A stretch of 32,055 nucleotides of DNA, taken from positions 64,001 to 96,055 of IMG/VR virus record IMGVR_UViG_3300040810_000833. One strand, given 5' to 3'. The notes under the pieces were generated by a model. The model had not been told where the DNA came from. It was given only the letters and a program-made list of their open reading frames with translations, and made no database searches. Each line of letters begins with the position of its first letter. Position 1 is the stretch's first letter. Shown piece after piece: positions 22,709 to 27,878 of this stretch. The stretch is from a virus. The position numbers and the translations under genes were made by a program.

Positions 22709-22821
22709 AAGGAGGGGCTGGACTCGAACCAGCATCAGGTTCCGACTTAGGAACGTGCCTTCCTCTTGGCACTTATTGGTATACTGCGTCCAGTATTGCC
22801 CGTCTTTATCATCACCCTCCC
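22709..22821 (-). ncRNA. 113-nt tRNA-like element with long variable arm
   Basis: A 7-bp acceptor helix (GGGAGGG with CCCTCCT, one G-U), a canonical T-arm (GCTGG-TTCGAGT-CCAGC) and a class-II-type variable arm (GTTCC/GGAAC) are clear. The anticodon-position hairpin GTGCC/GGCAC has an 8-nt loop AAGAGGAA without U33, and the D-arm is replaced by an 18-nt insertion and an ATACT/AGTAT hairpin. It therefore does not look like a working decoding tRNA. Confidence 0.5.
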
Positions 22822-22831
22822 CTAAAACTCT

Positions 22832-22885
22832 AACAAGTGGTGGTTCACTAAGAGGTTATCTTAGCCATTATGAACGTCGCTTGTT
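22832..22885 (-). ncRNA. Nested hairpin between tRNA-like elements
   Basis: AACAAG/CTTGTT closes a region with an inner CTAAGA-TAACC-TCTTAG hairpin (22848-22864). Both helices are 6 bp and A/T-rich, so chance pairing cannot be excluded. Confidence 0.3.
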
Positions 22886-22895
22886 TTTCATTAAT

Positions 22896-23027
22896 TGATG
22901 GCCGGTGGAGTCGAACCACCATATGCGGTATATCTACCTATTTGCTCTCCAAGATAAAAGGGAATCGAACCCTAACGCCCTAACCACTAGGAAAACGGAG
23001 TCGAACCGTCTACATTCCAACGCCATC
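22896..23027 (-). ncRNA. 132-nt tRNA-like element containing three T-arm hairpins
   Basis: GATGGCG and GGCCATC give a 6-of-7 bp acceptor helix and GGTGG-TTCGACT-CCACC is a perfect T-arm at the 3' end. Inside are two more T-loop hairpins (CGG-TTCGACT-CCG and AGGG-TTCGATT-CCCT) and D-arm-like motifs (CCTAGTGGTTAGG; TTGGAATGTAGAC), but no anticodon arm. It starts 3 nt after tRNA-Tyr. It may be a scar of fused tRNA genes or a structured tRNA mimic. Confidence 0.5.
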
Positions 23028-23030
23028 TAA

Positions 23031-23114
23031 TAGGAGAAGAGGGATTCGAACCCCCGAAGGCATAATGCCGCTAGATTTACAGTCTAGTCCTTTTGGCCGC
23101 TTAGGTATTCTCCT
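23031..23114 (-). tRNA. tRNA-Tyr (GTA)
   Basis: 84 nt, class II. Acceptor AGGAGAA/TTCTCCT (7 bp), anticodon stem CTAGA/TCTAG with loop CTGTAAA (anticodon GTA), a 15-nt variable arm, T-arm GGGGG-TTCGAAT-CCCTC. Discriminator A; CCA not encoded. Confidence 0.93.
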
Positions 23115-23130
23115 ATAAAAATCAGACAAG

Positions 23131-23240
23131 TCAAGGTTACGTTGTGTTTTTATCACCGGCAGTATTTCTACGTCTTTCCCTCATATATTGCTATATGTCC
23201 AGTGTTTATTTCACAATAACTACGGTCTTTAGCCCCTTGA
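23131..23240 (-). ncRNA. Candidate Y-RNA-like long irregular hairpin
   Basis: Minus-strand pairing from the base: TCAAG/CTTGA, GTTA/TAAC, TTGTG/CACAA (CG bulge between the last two on the 3' side), CACTGG/CCGGTG, and CATATA/TATATG closed by a GCAA tetraloop. A 15-nt bulge lies on the 5' side between the first two helices. The CACTGG/CCGGTG helix needs a G-U pair that would be C-A on the plus strand, and the GNRA loop exists only on the minus strand, so the transcript is probably leftward. It lies downstream of the TROVE gene. Confidence 0.42.
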
Positions 23241-23261
23241 TACATTAACCTGATTAAATAA

Positions 23262-23400
23262 CGCCGCATAATGGAATCGAACCATTTTCTCCCGGGCACC
23301 CCGGTTGTTTTAACACTATATCACATTTCGCGAAAATGTCAAGTGCGAATTCTCTAAATTTAGCTACGATCTAGAAAGCTCTCCATTAAACTAATGCGGC
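23262..23400 (-). ncRNA. 139-nt tRNA-like RNA lacking an anticodon arm (YrlA-like candidate)
   Basis: Acceptor GCCGCAT/ATGCGGC is a perfect 7 bp, followed by TA and a D-arm (GTTTAATGGAGAGC, with GG), and at the 3' end a perfect T-arm (AATGG-TTCGATT-CCATT) with discriminator G. The anticodon arm and variable loop (about 22 nt in a tRNA) are replaced by ~92 nt that fold into several hairpins: TCTAGA/TTTAGA, CACT..AGTG around ACATTT/AAATGT, and CCGGG-GTG-CCCGG. This is the topology known for bacterial Y RNA YrlA, where a tRNA-like module carries the Ro-binding part. It lies 144 nt downstream of the Ro-like gene, same strand. Confidence 0.6.
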
Positions 23401-23479
23401 AATCCTCACCTATTCGACGAACTCAAACCAGTTCTATTTGCTCATTATTCCATCCTTAGAATGTGTCACAAAACTGAGC

Positions 23480-23519
23480 CAGATGGACACTCAGCCAAAA
23501 GGTATTGAGCATCCATCTG
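23480..23519 (-). promoter_or_regulatory. Long stem-loop after the TROVE gene
   Basis: CAGATGGA-TG-CTCA pairs with TGAG-TG-TCCATCTG (14 bp including two G-U pairs; 12-nt loop), starting 25 nt past the stop. Only four T follow, so it may be a 3' processing or stabilising element rather than a terminator. Confidence 0.55.
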
Positions 23520-23544
23520 ACTAAAATCAAAGATTCGACTTTCT

Positions 23545-24915
23545 TCATTGGGCTTCTGCAATAAATCTCAGGAATTGATCCGACCATCCCGAAATTTCTG
23601 CATCCCATACACCCCTGTAATTAATTCCATTTTGGTGACAACTTACATCAATGATGTAGTTTTTCTTGCCAAATGGACTTGGGGCTTTATTGGTGAGGTC
23701 GCAGTCTTGGCTGTCGCTGAACACAATAACTGTGTCGGTATTCTTTTCAAGTGGTCTTAGGTGATCCATACACTGCCGTGTAAAAATACCCCCGTAGCCA
23801 GCAGCGTTCTTGTTTGCACGAATCTCTTTCATTAATCCAAAACCGCGAAGGTTAGAAACTTTAATTGTCCTGTGTGTAGTATAGCCTCCCGCTGTAATGT
23901 AAATAGAAACCCCTTCGCACATTTCTGCCGCCATCATAGCCATAGAAATTCCCACGTCAAGTCTTGTATGTTTAGATTTTACGGAAATAGGACAATTCAT
24001 ACTTCCAGACACATCAAGGACAAAAACTGTCTCCCCCTTAATTTTTGGCAGTTCTGATAAGCAACGGAACATTAAGCCTTCCAAGTCAGGCATAAAGTCC
24101 GGGGCAGCTTCTGCAGCCTTGATAAAATCAACGGGAAGCAATGCTGATGTAGAGCATTGACTGATAGCTTTTCGGATGTTGGCCTTAGATACTCCAACCT
24201 GCTGCATGTTTCGTAAATTCCTCAGAACCGCTAAGGCACCAAGGCTCCGACTAGAAATCATATCTTCCCAGATATTCTTTTTTTCCTCATCTGACTTGGC
24301 TGCTGAATAACGAACCTCCCAAGTGTCTGGAGAGGTCAGTGTGCCATTAGCTAATTCCTTAAATAACAGTGACTGCTCTTGGTCTTTTGGTTTTGGGTGT
24401 GTCAGGAACAGAATGTCACGTAGACGAATATCAGCATCTCTATTCCACTTTGAGAGTTGATATCTGTCAAAATTAACCATTGCATCAGCCATTCCAAGTC
24501 GCAGCTGTCGAGAGATAGGCGTTCTTCCTTCTCTCCAGTAAAGAGCGAGTAGTTCAGTCAGTTGATCTGGTCGTGTACATACCTGCCGCACAGTTTCACG
24601 AACGAACGGTGCGTGCGTTTTGTATCGACACATTTCACGCACAACGAGCAATGGAACATGTCGCAGCTTCTGATCTCGTCGTGCAGAGACCGCTAAATCA
24701 GCACAGAATTTACCACTAACTGTTGGAATTAACTTACAAATCTCTGAGGCGATTTCAACACCGTCTTGATATGCGTTATCTTCCCATAGCAAACAGGTAA
24801 GAACCATACGCTTCAGTTCGTTTTCGTTCGACTGATTCGCTGCACGCAGGCCTTTACCTCCAGCAAGTCTTGCTGTCTTCATTTGCGGTGTTTTTGTTCT
24901 TACGTTGGTTCTCAT
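23545..24915 (-). CDS. TROVE/Ro60-like RNA-binding protein with vWA domain (Rsr homologue)
   Basis: 456 aa, near the ~530 aa of Ro60/Rsr. The N-terminal two-thirds are helical TROVE repeats (ENELKRMVLTCLLWEDNAYQ; LYWREGRTPISRQLRLGMAD), forming in known Ro proteins a ring that binds RNA 3' ends inside and Y RNA outside. The C-terminal vWA domain has a MIDAS: D301-V-S303-G-S305 (VFVLDVSGSMN), T379 (GIFTR) and D401 (VIVFSDSQDCD). In Deinococcus, Rsr works with YrlA and PNPase in RNA turnover. AAGGAG precedes the ATG; a terminator hairpin ends 17 nt upstream. tRNAs and tRNA-like RNA flank it on both sides. Confidence 0.9.
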   Translation of the reverse strand: MRTNVRTKTPQMKTARLAGGKGLRAANQSNENELKRMVLTCLLWEDNAYQDGVEIASEICKLIPTVSGKFCADLAVSARRDQKLRHVPLLVVREMCRYKTHAPFVRETVRQVCTRPDQLTELLALYWREGRTPISRQLRLGMADAMVNFDRYQLSKWNRDADIRLRDILFLTHPKPKDQEQSLLFKELANGTLTSPDTWEVRYSAAKSDEEKKNIWEDMISSRSLGALAVLRNLRNMQQVGVSKANIRKAISQCSTSALLPVDFIKAAEAAPDFMPDLEGLMFRCLSELPKIKGETVFVLDVSGSMNCPISVKSKHTRLDVGISMAMMAAEMCEGVSIYITAGGYTTHRTIKVSNLRGFGLMKEIRANKNAAGYGGIFTRQCMDHLRPLEKNTDTVIVFSDSQDCDLTNKAPSPFGKKNYIIDVSCHQNGINYRGVWDAEISGWSDQFLRFIAEAQ

Positions 24916-24932
24916 TTAAATCTCCTTATGGC

Positions 24933-24967
24933 AAAAAAAAAGAATGCACGGCATACACCGTGCATTC
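24933..24967 (-). terminator. Strong terminator between tRNA-Asn and the TROVE gene
   Basis: GAATGCACGG/CCGTGCATTC is a perfect 10-bp stem with loop TGTATG, followed by nine T. It lies 15 nt after tRNA-Asn and ends 17 nt before the TROVE ATG, with no room for a promoter, so the TROVE gene would depend on read-through or processing. Confidence 0.9.
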
Positions 24968-24982
24968 GCAAGCGTTCAAAAG

Positions 24983-25054
24983 CTGGCCAGGTAGGGATCG
25001 AACCTACAGCCCCTCGGTTAACAGCCGAGTGCTCTACCATTGAGCTACAAGCCA
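24983..25054 (-). tRNA. tRNA-Asn (GTT)
   Basis: 72 nt. Acceptor TGGCTTG/CTGGCCA (one mismatch), D-arm GCTCAATGGTAGAGC, anticodon stem CTCGG/CCGAG with loop CTGTTAA, T-arm GTAGG-TTCGATC-CCTAC, discriminator G. CCA not encoded. Confidence 0.93.
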
Positions 25055-25136
25055 AAATTCGAGGTAACAAGCGAATACAGGGTTTTTGGACAGATTTTTA
25101 GTTCTGTTGATGAAGCTGTATTCTACGACACTCAAT

Positions 25137-25209
25137 TGTAGGATAAGGGATTCGAACCCTTAACTTCTGCTTGGAAGGCAGGCGTTTTAGCCATTGAAAC
25201 TAATCCTAC
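25137..25209 (-). tRNA. tRNA-Gly (TCC)
   Basis: 73 nt. Acceptor GTAGGAT/ATCCTAC, D-arm GTTTCAATGGCTAAAAC, anticodon loop CTTCCAA, T-arm AAGGG-TTCGAAT-CCCTT. The first anticodon-stem pair (27-43) is C-A. CCA not encoded. Confidence 0.92.
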
Positions 25210-25292
25210 GTTTCTTACCAGAAGGCAACATTCGATTACAGCTTTTTACCTATAAAACGATGAATCTGCAATCTACAGCACTTTAGTAAGAA

Positions 25293-25365
25293 TTGGGGAT
25301 ACGGGAGTCGAACCCGCTGTCTTCGGCTTATGAGGCCGCTATGTAAACCGTTTCACTCATCCCCT
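25293..25365 (-). tRNA. tRNA with CAT anticodon (Met, possibly initiator-like or Ile2)
   Basis: 73 nt. Acceptor AGGGGAT/ATCCCCA with an A1-A72 mismatch, anticodon loop CTCATAA, T-arm GCGGG-TTCGACT-CCCGT. The first acceptor mismatch recalls bacterial initiator tRNA (C1-A72), but the three G-C pairs of initiator anticodon stems are missing and pair 27-43 is G-A. Identity (elongator, initiator, or lysidine-modified Ile) is open. Confidence 0.88.
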
Positions 25366-25406
25366 ACAATAAAAGAGAGGTAACATTCGGTGCGAGAATT
25401 TTTAGC

Positions 25407-25492
25407 GTGCTACCGTTACACTACCGACCCACCAGCACGACGGCGGTGGACCAGGCTGGATTCGAACCAGCACAGCTCGATTAACATTCGAT
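25407..25492 (-). pseudogene. tRNA-like segment with 3' half before 5' half
   Basis: In transcript order: anticodon arm ATCGA-ATGTTAA-TCGAG (GTT), 4-nt variable loop, T-arm GCTGG-TTCGAAT-CCAGC and 3' acceptor strand (25492-25447), then a short spacer, then a 5' acceptor-like strand and a D-arm AGTGTAACGGTAGCAC (to 25407). The two acceptor-like strands (CTGGTCCACC and GGTGGGTCGG) can pair over 10 bp with three G-U. This is the order of a circularly permuted tRNA gene, or two juxtaposed fragments of dead tRNAs. Confidence 0.45.
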
Positions 25493-25525
25493 GAATCTCA
25501 CATCTTCGACACTCTCTTTGTCTCA

Positions 25526-25774
25526 TTATAGACAAACTGTTTTGTTTGTCAACTGCTTTTCTACGATTTTTTCATTTTCATAATTATTTCGCCGCCTATC
25601 AAATGAATCAGAAATGTACGATGTTGCAACGGCAAACTGAAAGGCGAATGCGATACAGGCTGCGTAAAACGCAGCCTCTGCCCAGTCGCTCTCTTGTTCC
25701 GAAAGCCAGTTAATCAAAAATGGCGACCCGACCAATACAGCATTGAATTGAAATGCATTAAATACTTTCATCAT
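25526..25774 (-). CDS. Small membrane protein between rtcB and tRNAs
   Basis: 82 aa. Two hydrophobic segments (FNAVLVGSPFLINWL; AAFYAACIAFAFQFAVATSY) and a charged C-terminal tail (DRRRNNYENEKIVEKQL). GAGGA lies 7 nt before the ATG. It directly follows rtcB (13-nt gap), so the two are likely co-expressed. The 3' end of the gene contains a GACAAAC/GTTTGTC hairpin (25531-25550). No family recognised. Confidence 0.65.
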   Translation of the reverse strand: MMKVFNAFQFNAVLVGSPFLINWLSEQESDWAEAAFYAACIAFAFQFAVATSYISDSFDRRRNNYENEKIVEKQLTNKTVCL

Positions 25775-25787
25775 TTTACTTTCCTCG

Positions 25788-26840
25788 CTATCCTTTAATG
25801 TTTAAAATTGGGCGAATATAATCCACCACATCAACAGAGTCCACCTGAAGTTCCATGACTTCAAAGATATTTTTATACGCCATCGGCGATTCGTCAAGGG
25901 TATCTTTAGAAATATTTGCACAAACGCCAATCATTTGCTGCTTAAATTCTTCAATAGATAGTTTTCTTTTTGCCTCTTTTCTTCCATAGACTCGACCAGC
26001 ACCGTGAGAAGACGAACATATCCAGTCTGGATTGCCCTTACCTCTAACAATAAATGATCCATCACGCATATTTCCAGGAATCACACCCATCATTCCGTCT
26101 TCGGCGTGCGTGGCCCCTTTTCTATGAATCCATCCTCCATCCTTTAGTTCTGCGTGATTGTGGTTGCGGTTTACGGTTTCGATTATATCTCCGTCAATAA
26201 CGCTTGCCGCAGCTTGAGCCATCGCGAGTCGCGAATCCAAGGCATATTGTAGGCAAAATGCAAGATCATTCATGTAGTCGTCATGATCCTGACTTCCAAC
26301 CTCTAGGTGTGCATTGCAGTTCTTAATGTACCAAGAGGCAACGGAATGACCAAAGCCCCTAGATCCGGAATGAACCACAACCCATAAATGATTGTCGCGA
26401 CCCCTACCGACTTCGACGAAATGATTACCCCCGCCAAGAGTCCCGAGTTGCTTCAAGAATTTTTCCTTTTGATCTCTCCAAACTCTAAGACCAGGTGTGT
26501 CTTCTGTCGGATCATCATATGTTCTAATTCTCTCGTGGCAATTAAAGCCTACTGGAATCAGTTTTTCAATATCTGACTTGATCTTTGCTGCTTTATTCTG
26601 ATCAATATCAGTCGTGCTGTCAAGCTTTAACGCAGTCATTCCACAGCCAATATCAAATCCAACCCATGCAGGAACAACGACACCATCAGTCTTTACAACA
26701 GCACCAATCGGCAAATCATACCCTTGGTGTGCATCCGGCATTAATGCCCCATCAATAGCGAAATCAAAAGACATGCAGTTATCCATCTGGGTAACGGCAC
26801 CTTCTTCAAGAATCTCTGCGTATACACGGTACTTTGACAT
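25788..26840 (-). CDS. rtcB: RtcB RNA ligase (3'-phosphate/5'-OH)
   Basis: 350 aa, shorter than E. coli RtcB (408) but with all motifs: MPDAHQGYDLPIGAVV, metal ligands D63 and C66 (VGFDIGCGM), N139/H140 (LGGGNHF), H157 (VVVHSGSRGFG), H229 (NHNHAEL), IPGNMRDGSFIVRGKGN and the guanylylated His in SSSHGAGRVYGR (H279). With GTP and Mn2+ it joins 2',3'-cyclic phosphate or 3'-phosphate ends to 5'-OH ends, the ends left by anticodon nucleases and other ribotoxins. AAAGGA lies 8 nt before the ATG. It stands inside the tRNA cluster, 44 nt downstream of tRNA-Glu. Confidence 0.96.
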   Translation of the reverse strand: MSKYRVYAEILEEGAVTQMDNCMSFDFAIDGALMPDAHQGYDLPIGAVVKTDGVVVPAWVGFDIGCGMTALKLDSTTDIDQNKAAKIKSDIEKLIPVGFNCHERIRTYDDPTEDTPGLRVWRDQKEKFLKQLGTLGGGNHFVEVGRGRDNHLWVVVHSGSRGFGHSVASWYIKNCNAHLEVGSQDHDDYMNDLAFCLQYALDSRLAMAQAAASVIDGDIIETVNRNHNHAELKDGGWIHRKGATHAEDGMMGVIPGNMRDGSFIVRGKGNPDWICSSSHGAGRVYGRKEAKRKLSIEEFKQQMIGVCANISKDTLDESPMAYKNIFEVMELQVDSVDVVDYIRPILNIKG

Positions 26841-26884
26841 TGGTATTTCCTTTTACTGCTTTTGCCTTGCTTTGAGATCTGAAC

Positions 26885-26959
26885 TGACCCGTATGGGAAT
26901 CGAACCCATGAACTCCAGGTTGAAAGCCTAGTATTTCTACCAGCAGAAACTAACGGGCC
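26885..26959 (-). tRNA. tRNA-Glu (TTC)
   Basis: 75 nt. Acceptor GGCCCGT/ACGGGTC (one G-U), D-arm GTTTCTGCTGGTAGAAAT, anticodon stem CTAGG/CCTGG with loop CTTTCAA, T-arm ATGGG-TTCGATT-CCCAT, discriminator A. CCA not encoded. Confidence 0.94.
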
Positions 26960-27011
26960 TTTTGGTGTATTGTATCAAGCGAAAATCAATAGTCAATGGA
27001 AGTCAAACAAA

Positions 27012-27084
27012 TTCAGGTGACAGGACTCGAACCTGCAACTTCTTGGTCCCAAACCAAGCACTCTACCAATTGAGCTACACCCGA
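27012..27084 (-). tRNA. tRNA-Pro (TGG)
   Basis: 73 nt. Acceptor TCGGGTG/CACCTGA, D-arm GCTCAATTGGTAGAGT, anticodon stem CTTGG/CCAAG with loop TTTGGGA, T-arm GCAGG-TTCGAGT-CCTGT. One base separates it from tRNA-Leu upstream. Confidence 0.94.
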
Positions 27085-27085
27085 T

Positions 27086-27168
27086 TACCAAGGGAGGGAC
27101 TCGAACCCTCACGCCCTTTCAGGCACCAGATCCTAAATCTGGCGTGGCTGCCATTTCACCACCTTGGC
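27086..27168 (-). tRNA. tRNA-Leu (TAG)
   Basis: 83 nt, class II. Acceptor GCCAAGG/CCTTGGT, anticodon stem CCAGA/TCTGG with loop TTTAGGA, long variable arm GCCTGAAAGGGC, T-arm GAGGG-TTCGAGT-CCCTC, discriminator A. Confidence 0.94.
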
Positions 27169-27389
27169 AATTATGGAAGAAGTAATAGTGCAAACGCACA
27201 CCTTCGGTCTCGACTAAAAGACCGTTTTCTATTTCGTCTATCCTTGCGTACAGCAAACCCCTGATGCTGAATCAAGCCCCTATATAGCAAGTCATGATTC
27301 AGCCAGTGTAATGCTCAGCCGTTAGCCCAGCCGGGCATTGCTAATTAGCAAAAACAAAGTTCAAGTGCTCCTATCAAAACCTCCACTAT
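27169..27389 (-). ncRNA. Hairpin-rich spacer between tRNA-Gln and tRNA-Leu
   Basis: 221 nt with no gene frame but several strong helices on the minus strand: GCTGAATCA/TGATTCAGC (9 bp, 27266-27303), a perfect 14-nt palindrome TTGCTAATTAGCAA (27338-27351), GCCC-GGCT-GGGC (27325-27336), CGGTCT/AGACCG (27205-27224) and GTGC-GTTT-GCAC. All other spacers between tRNAs 27.0-27.8 kb are 1-10 nt, so this gap is unusual and may encode a small RNA. Confidence 0.4.
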
Positions 27390-27460
27390 TTACTCCGCAG
27401 GGACTCGAACCCCAACTAACAGGACCAAAACCTGTGGTGCTACCATTACACTACGGAGTA
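27390..27460 (-). tRNA. tRNA-Gln (TTG)
   Basis: 71 nt. Acceptor TACTCCG/CGGAGTA (7 bp), D-arm GTGTAATGGTAGCAC, anticodon stem ACAGG/CCTGT with loop TTTTGGT, T-arm TGGGG-TTCGAGT-CCCTG. CCA not encoded. Confidence 0.94.
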
Positions 27461-27461
27461 G

Positions 27462-27532
27462 AGGCACCAGCCGGGATCGAACCAGCAACGACTGTTTACA
27501 AAACAGTAGTTATACCATTTAACTATGGTGCC
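27462..27532 (-). tRNA. tRNA-Thr (TGT)
   Basis: 71 nt. Acceptor GGCACCA/TGGTGCC, D-arm GTTAAATGGTATAAC, anticodon stem ACTGT/ACAGT with loop TTTGTAA, T-arm GCTGG-TTCGATC-CCGGC, discriminator T. Confidence 0.94.
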
Positions 27533-27535
27533 AAA

Positions 27536-27607
27536 CAACACCCCTGAGAATCGAACTCAGCCAGTTTGATTTGGAGTCAAACTCGCCACCTTGGAACATT
27601 GGGTGCT
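27536..27607 (-). tRNA. tRNA-Trp (CCA)
   Basis: 72 nt. Acceptor AGCACCC/GGGTGTT, anticodon stem TTTGA/TCAAA with loop CTCCAAA, T-arm CTGAG-TTCGATT-CTCAG, discriminator G as usual for tRNA-Trp. Confidence 0.93.
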
Positions 27608-27611
27608 ATAG

Positions 27612-27684
27612 TACTCGCGGTAGGACTCGAACCCACAATCGGCAGGGTAGAAACCTGCTGCATTATCCATTATGCTACGCGAGC
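27612..27684 (-). tRNA. tRNA-Arg (TCT)
   Basis: 73 nt. Acceptor GCTCGCG/CGCGAGT, D-arm GCATAATGGATAATGC, anticodon stem GCAGG/CCTGC with loop TTTCTAC, T-arm GTGGG-TTCGAGT-CCTAC, discriminator A. Confidence 0.94.
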
Positions 27685-27689
27685 GTAAG

Positions 27690-27762
27690 TAGGGATGGTG
27701 GGAATCGAACCCACGACCAATGCTTTATAAGAACACTACTCTTACCACTGAGCTACATCCCC
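27690..27762 (-). tRNA. tRNA-Ile (TAT)
   Basis: 73 nt. Acceptor GGGGATG/CATCCCT, D-arm GCTCAGTGGTAAGAGT, anticodon stem GTGTT/AGCAT with loop CTTATAA, T-arm GTGGG-TTCGATT-CCCAC, discriminator A. TAT reads AUA, a codon rare in GC-rich hosts. First tRNA of the cluster after the promoter. Confidence 0.93.
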
Positions 27763-27850
27763 ATTGCCGTGATAAGTGCCCTGATAATTCCTAGCCCATT
27801 CACCTTTAATAATGGAACTCTTAGTAGAAACAGCATTGCCTCCTAGAATC

Positions 27851-27878
27851 ATTATACCTTATTGATTGCTTTCGTCAA
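27851..27878 (-). promoter_or_regulatory. Sigma70-like promoter of the tRNA/RNA-repair unit
   Basis: Minus strand: -35 TTGACG (27873-27878), 16-nt spacer, -10 TATAAT (27851-27856). Start of transcription would be near 27844, about 80 nt before tRNA-Ile. The -35 and spacer overlap the 3' end of the 27859-28164 gene. Confidence 0.78.

Larger units (their letters stand above)
22545..23544 (-). other. One-kilobase non-coding region of tRNA-like and hairpin RNAs
   Basis: No credible protein frame. On the minus strand it holds, from the TROVE stop leftward: a 14-bp hairpin (23480-23519), a 139-nt tRNA-like RNA (23262-23400), a long irregular hairpin (23131-23240), canonical tRNA-Tyr (23031-23114), a 132-nt element with three T-arm hairpins (22896-23027), a nested hairpin (22832-22885), a 113-nt class-II-like tRNA-like RNA (22709-22821), and a T-arm-like hairpin (22638-22654) before a run of T. 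Each is listed separately where supported. Confidence 0.7.

Noticed and set aside
22629-22898. Plus-strand frames in the tRNA regions (also 24883-25101, 26962-27264, 27338-27547, 27571-27846)
   Set aside because: They read through tRNA genes in antisense and show the typical shadow peptides of T-arms (GGTRTH, GLEPS and similar).
23262-23400. tRNA interrupted by a self-splicing intron
   Set aside because: The extra ~90 nt is far too short for a group I intron, and no anticodon stem with a proper 7-nt loop can be formed by joining its ends.
27753-27836. 27-aa hydrophobic frame between the tRNA promoter and tRNA-Ile
   Set aside because: AGGAGG is only 2 nt from the ATG, it would lie at the very start of the transcript, and its stop falls inside tRNA-Ile.
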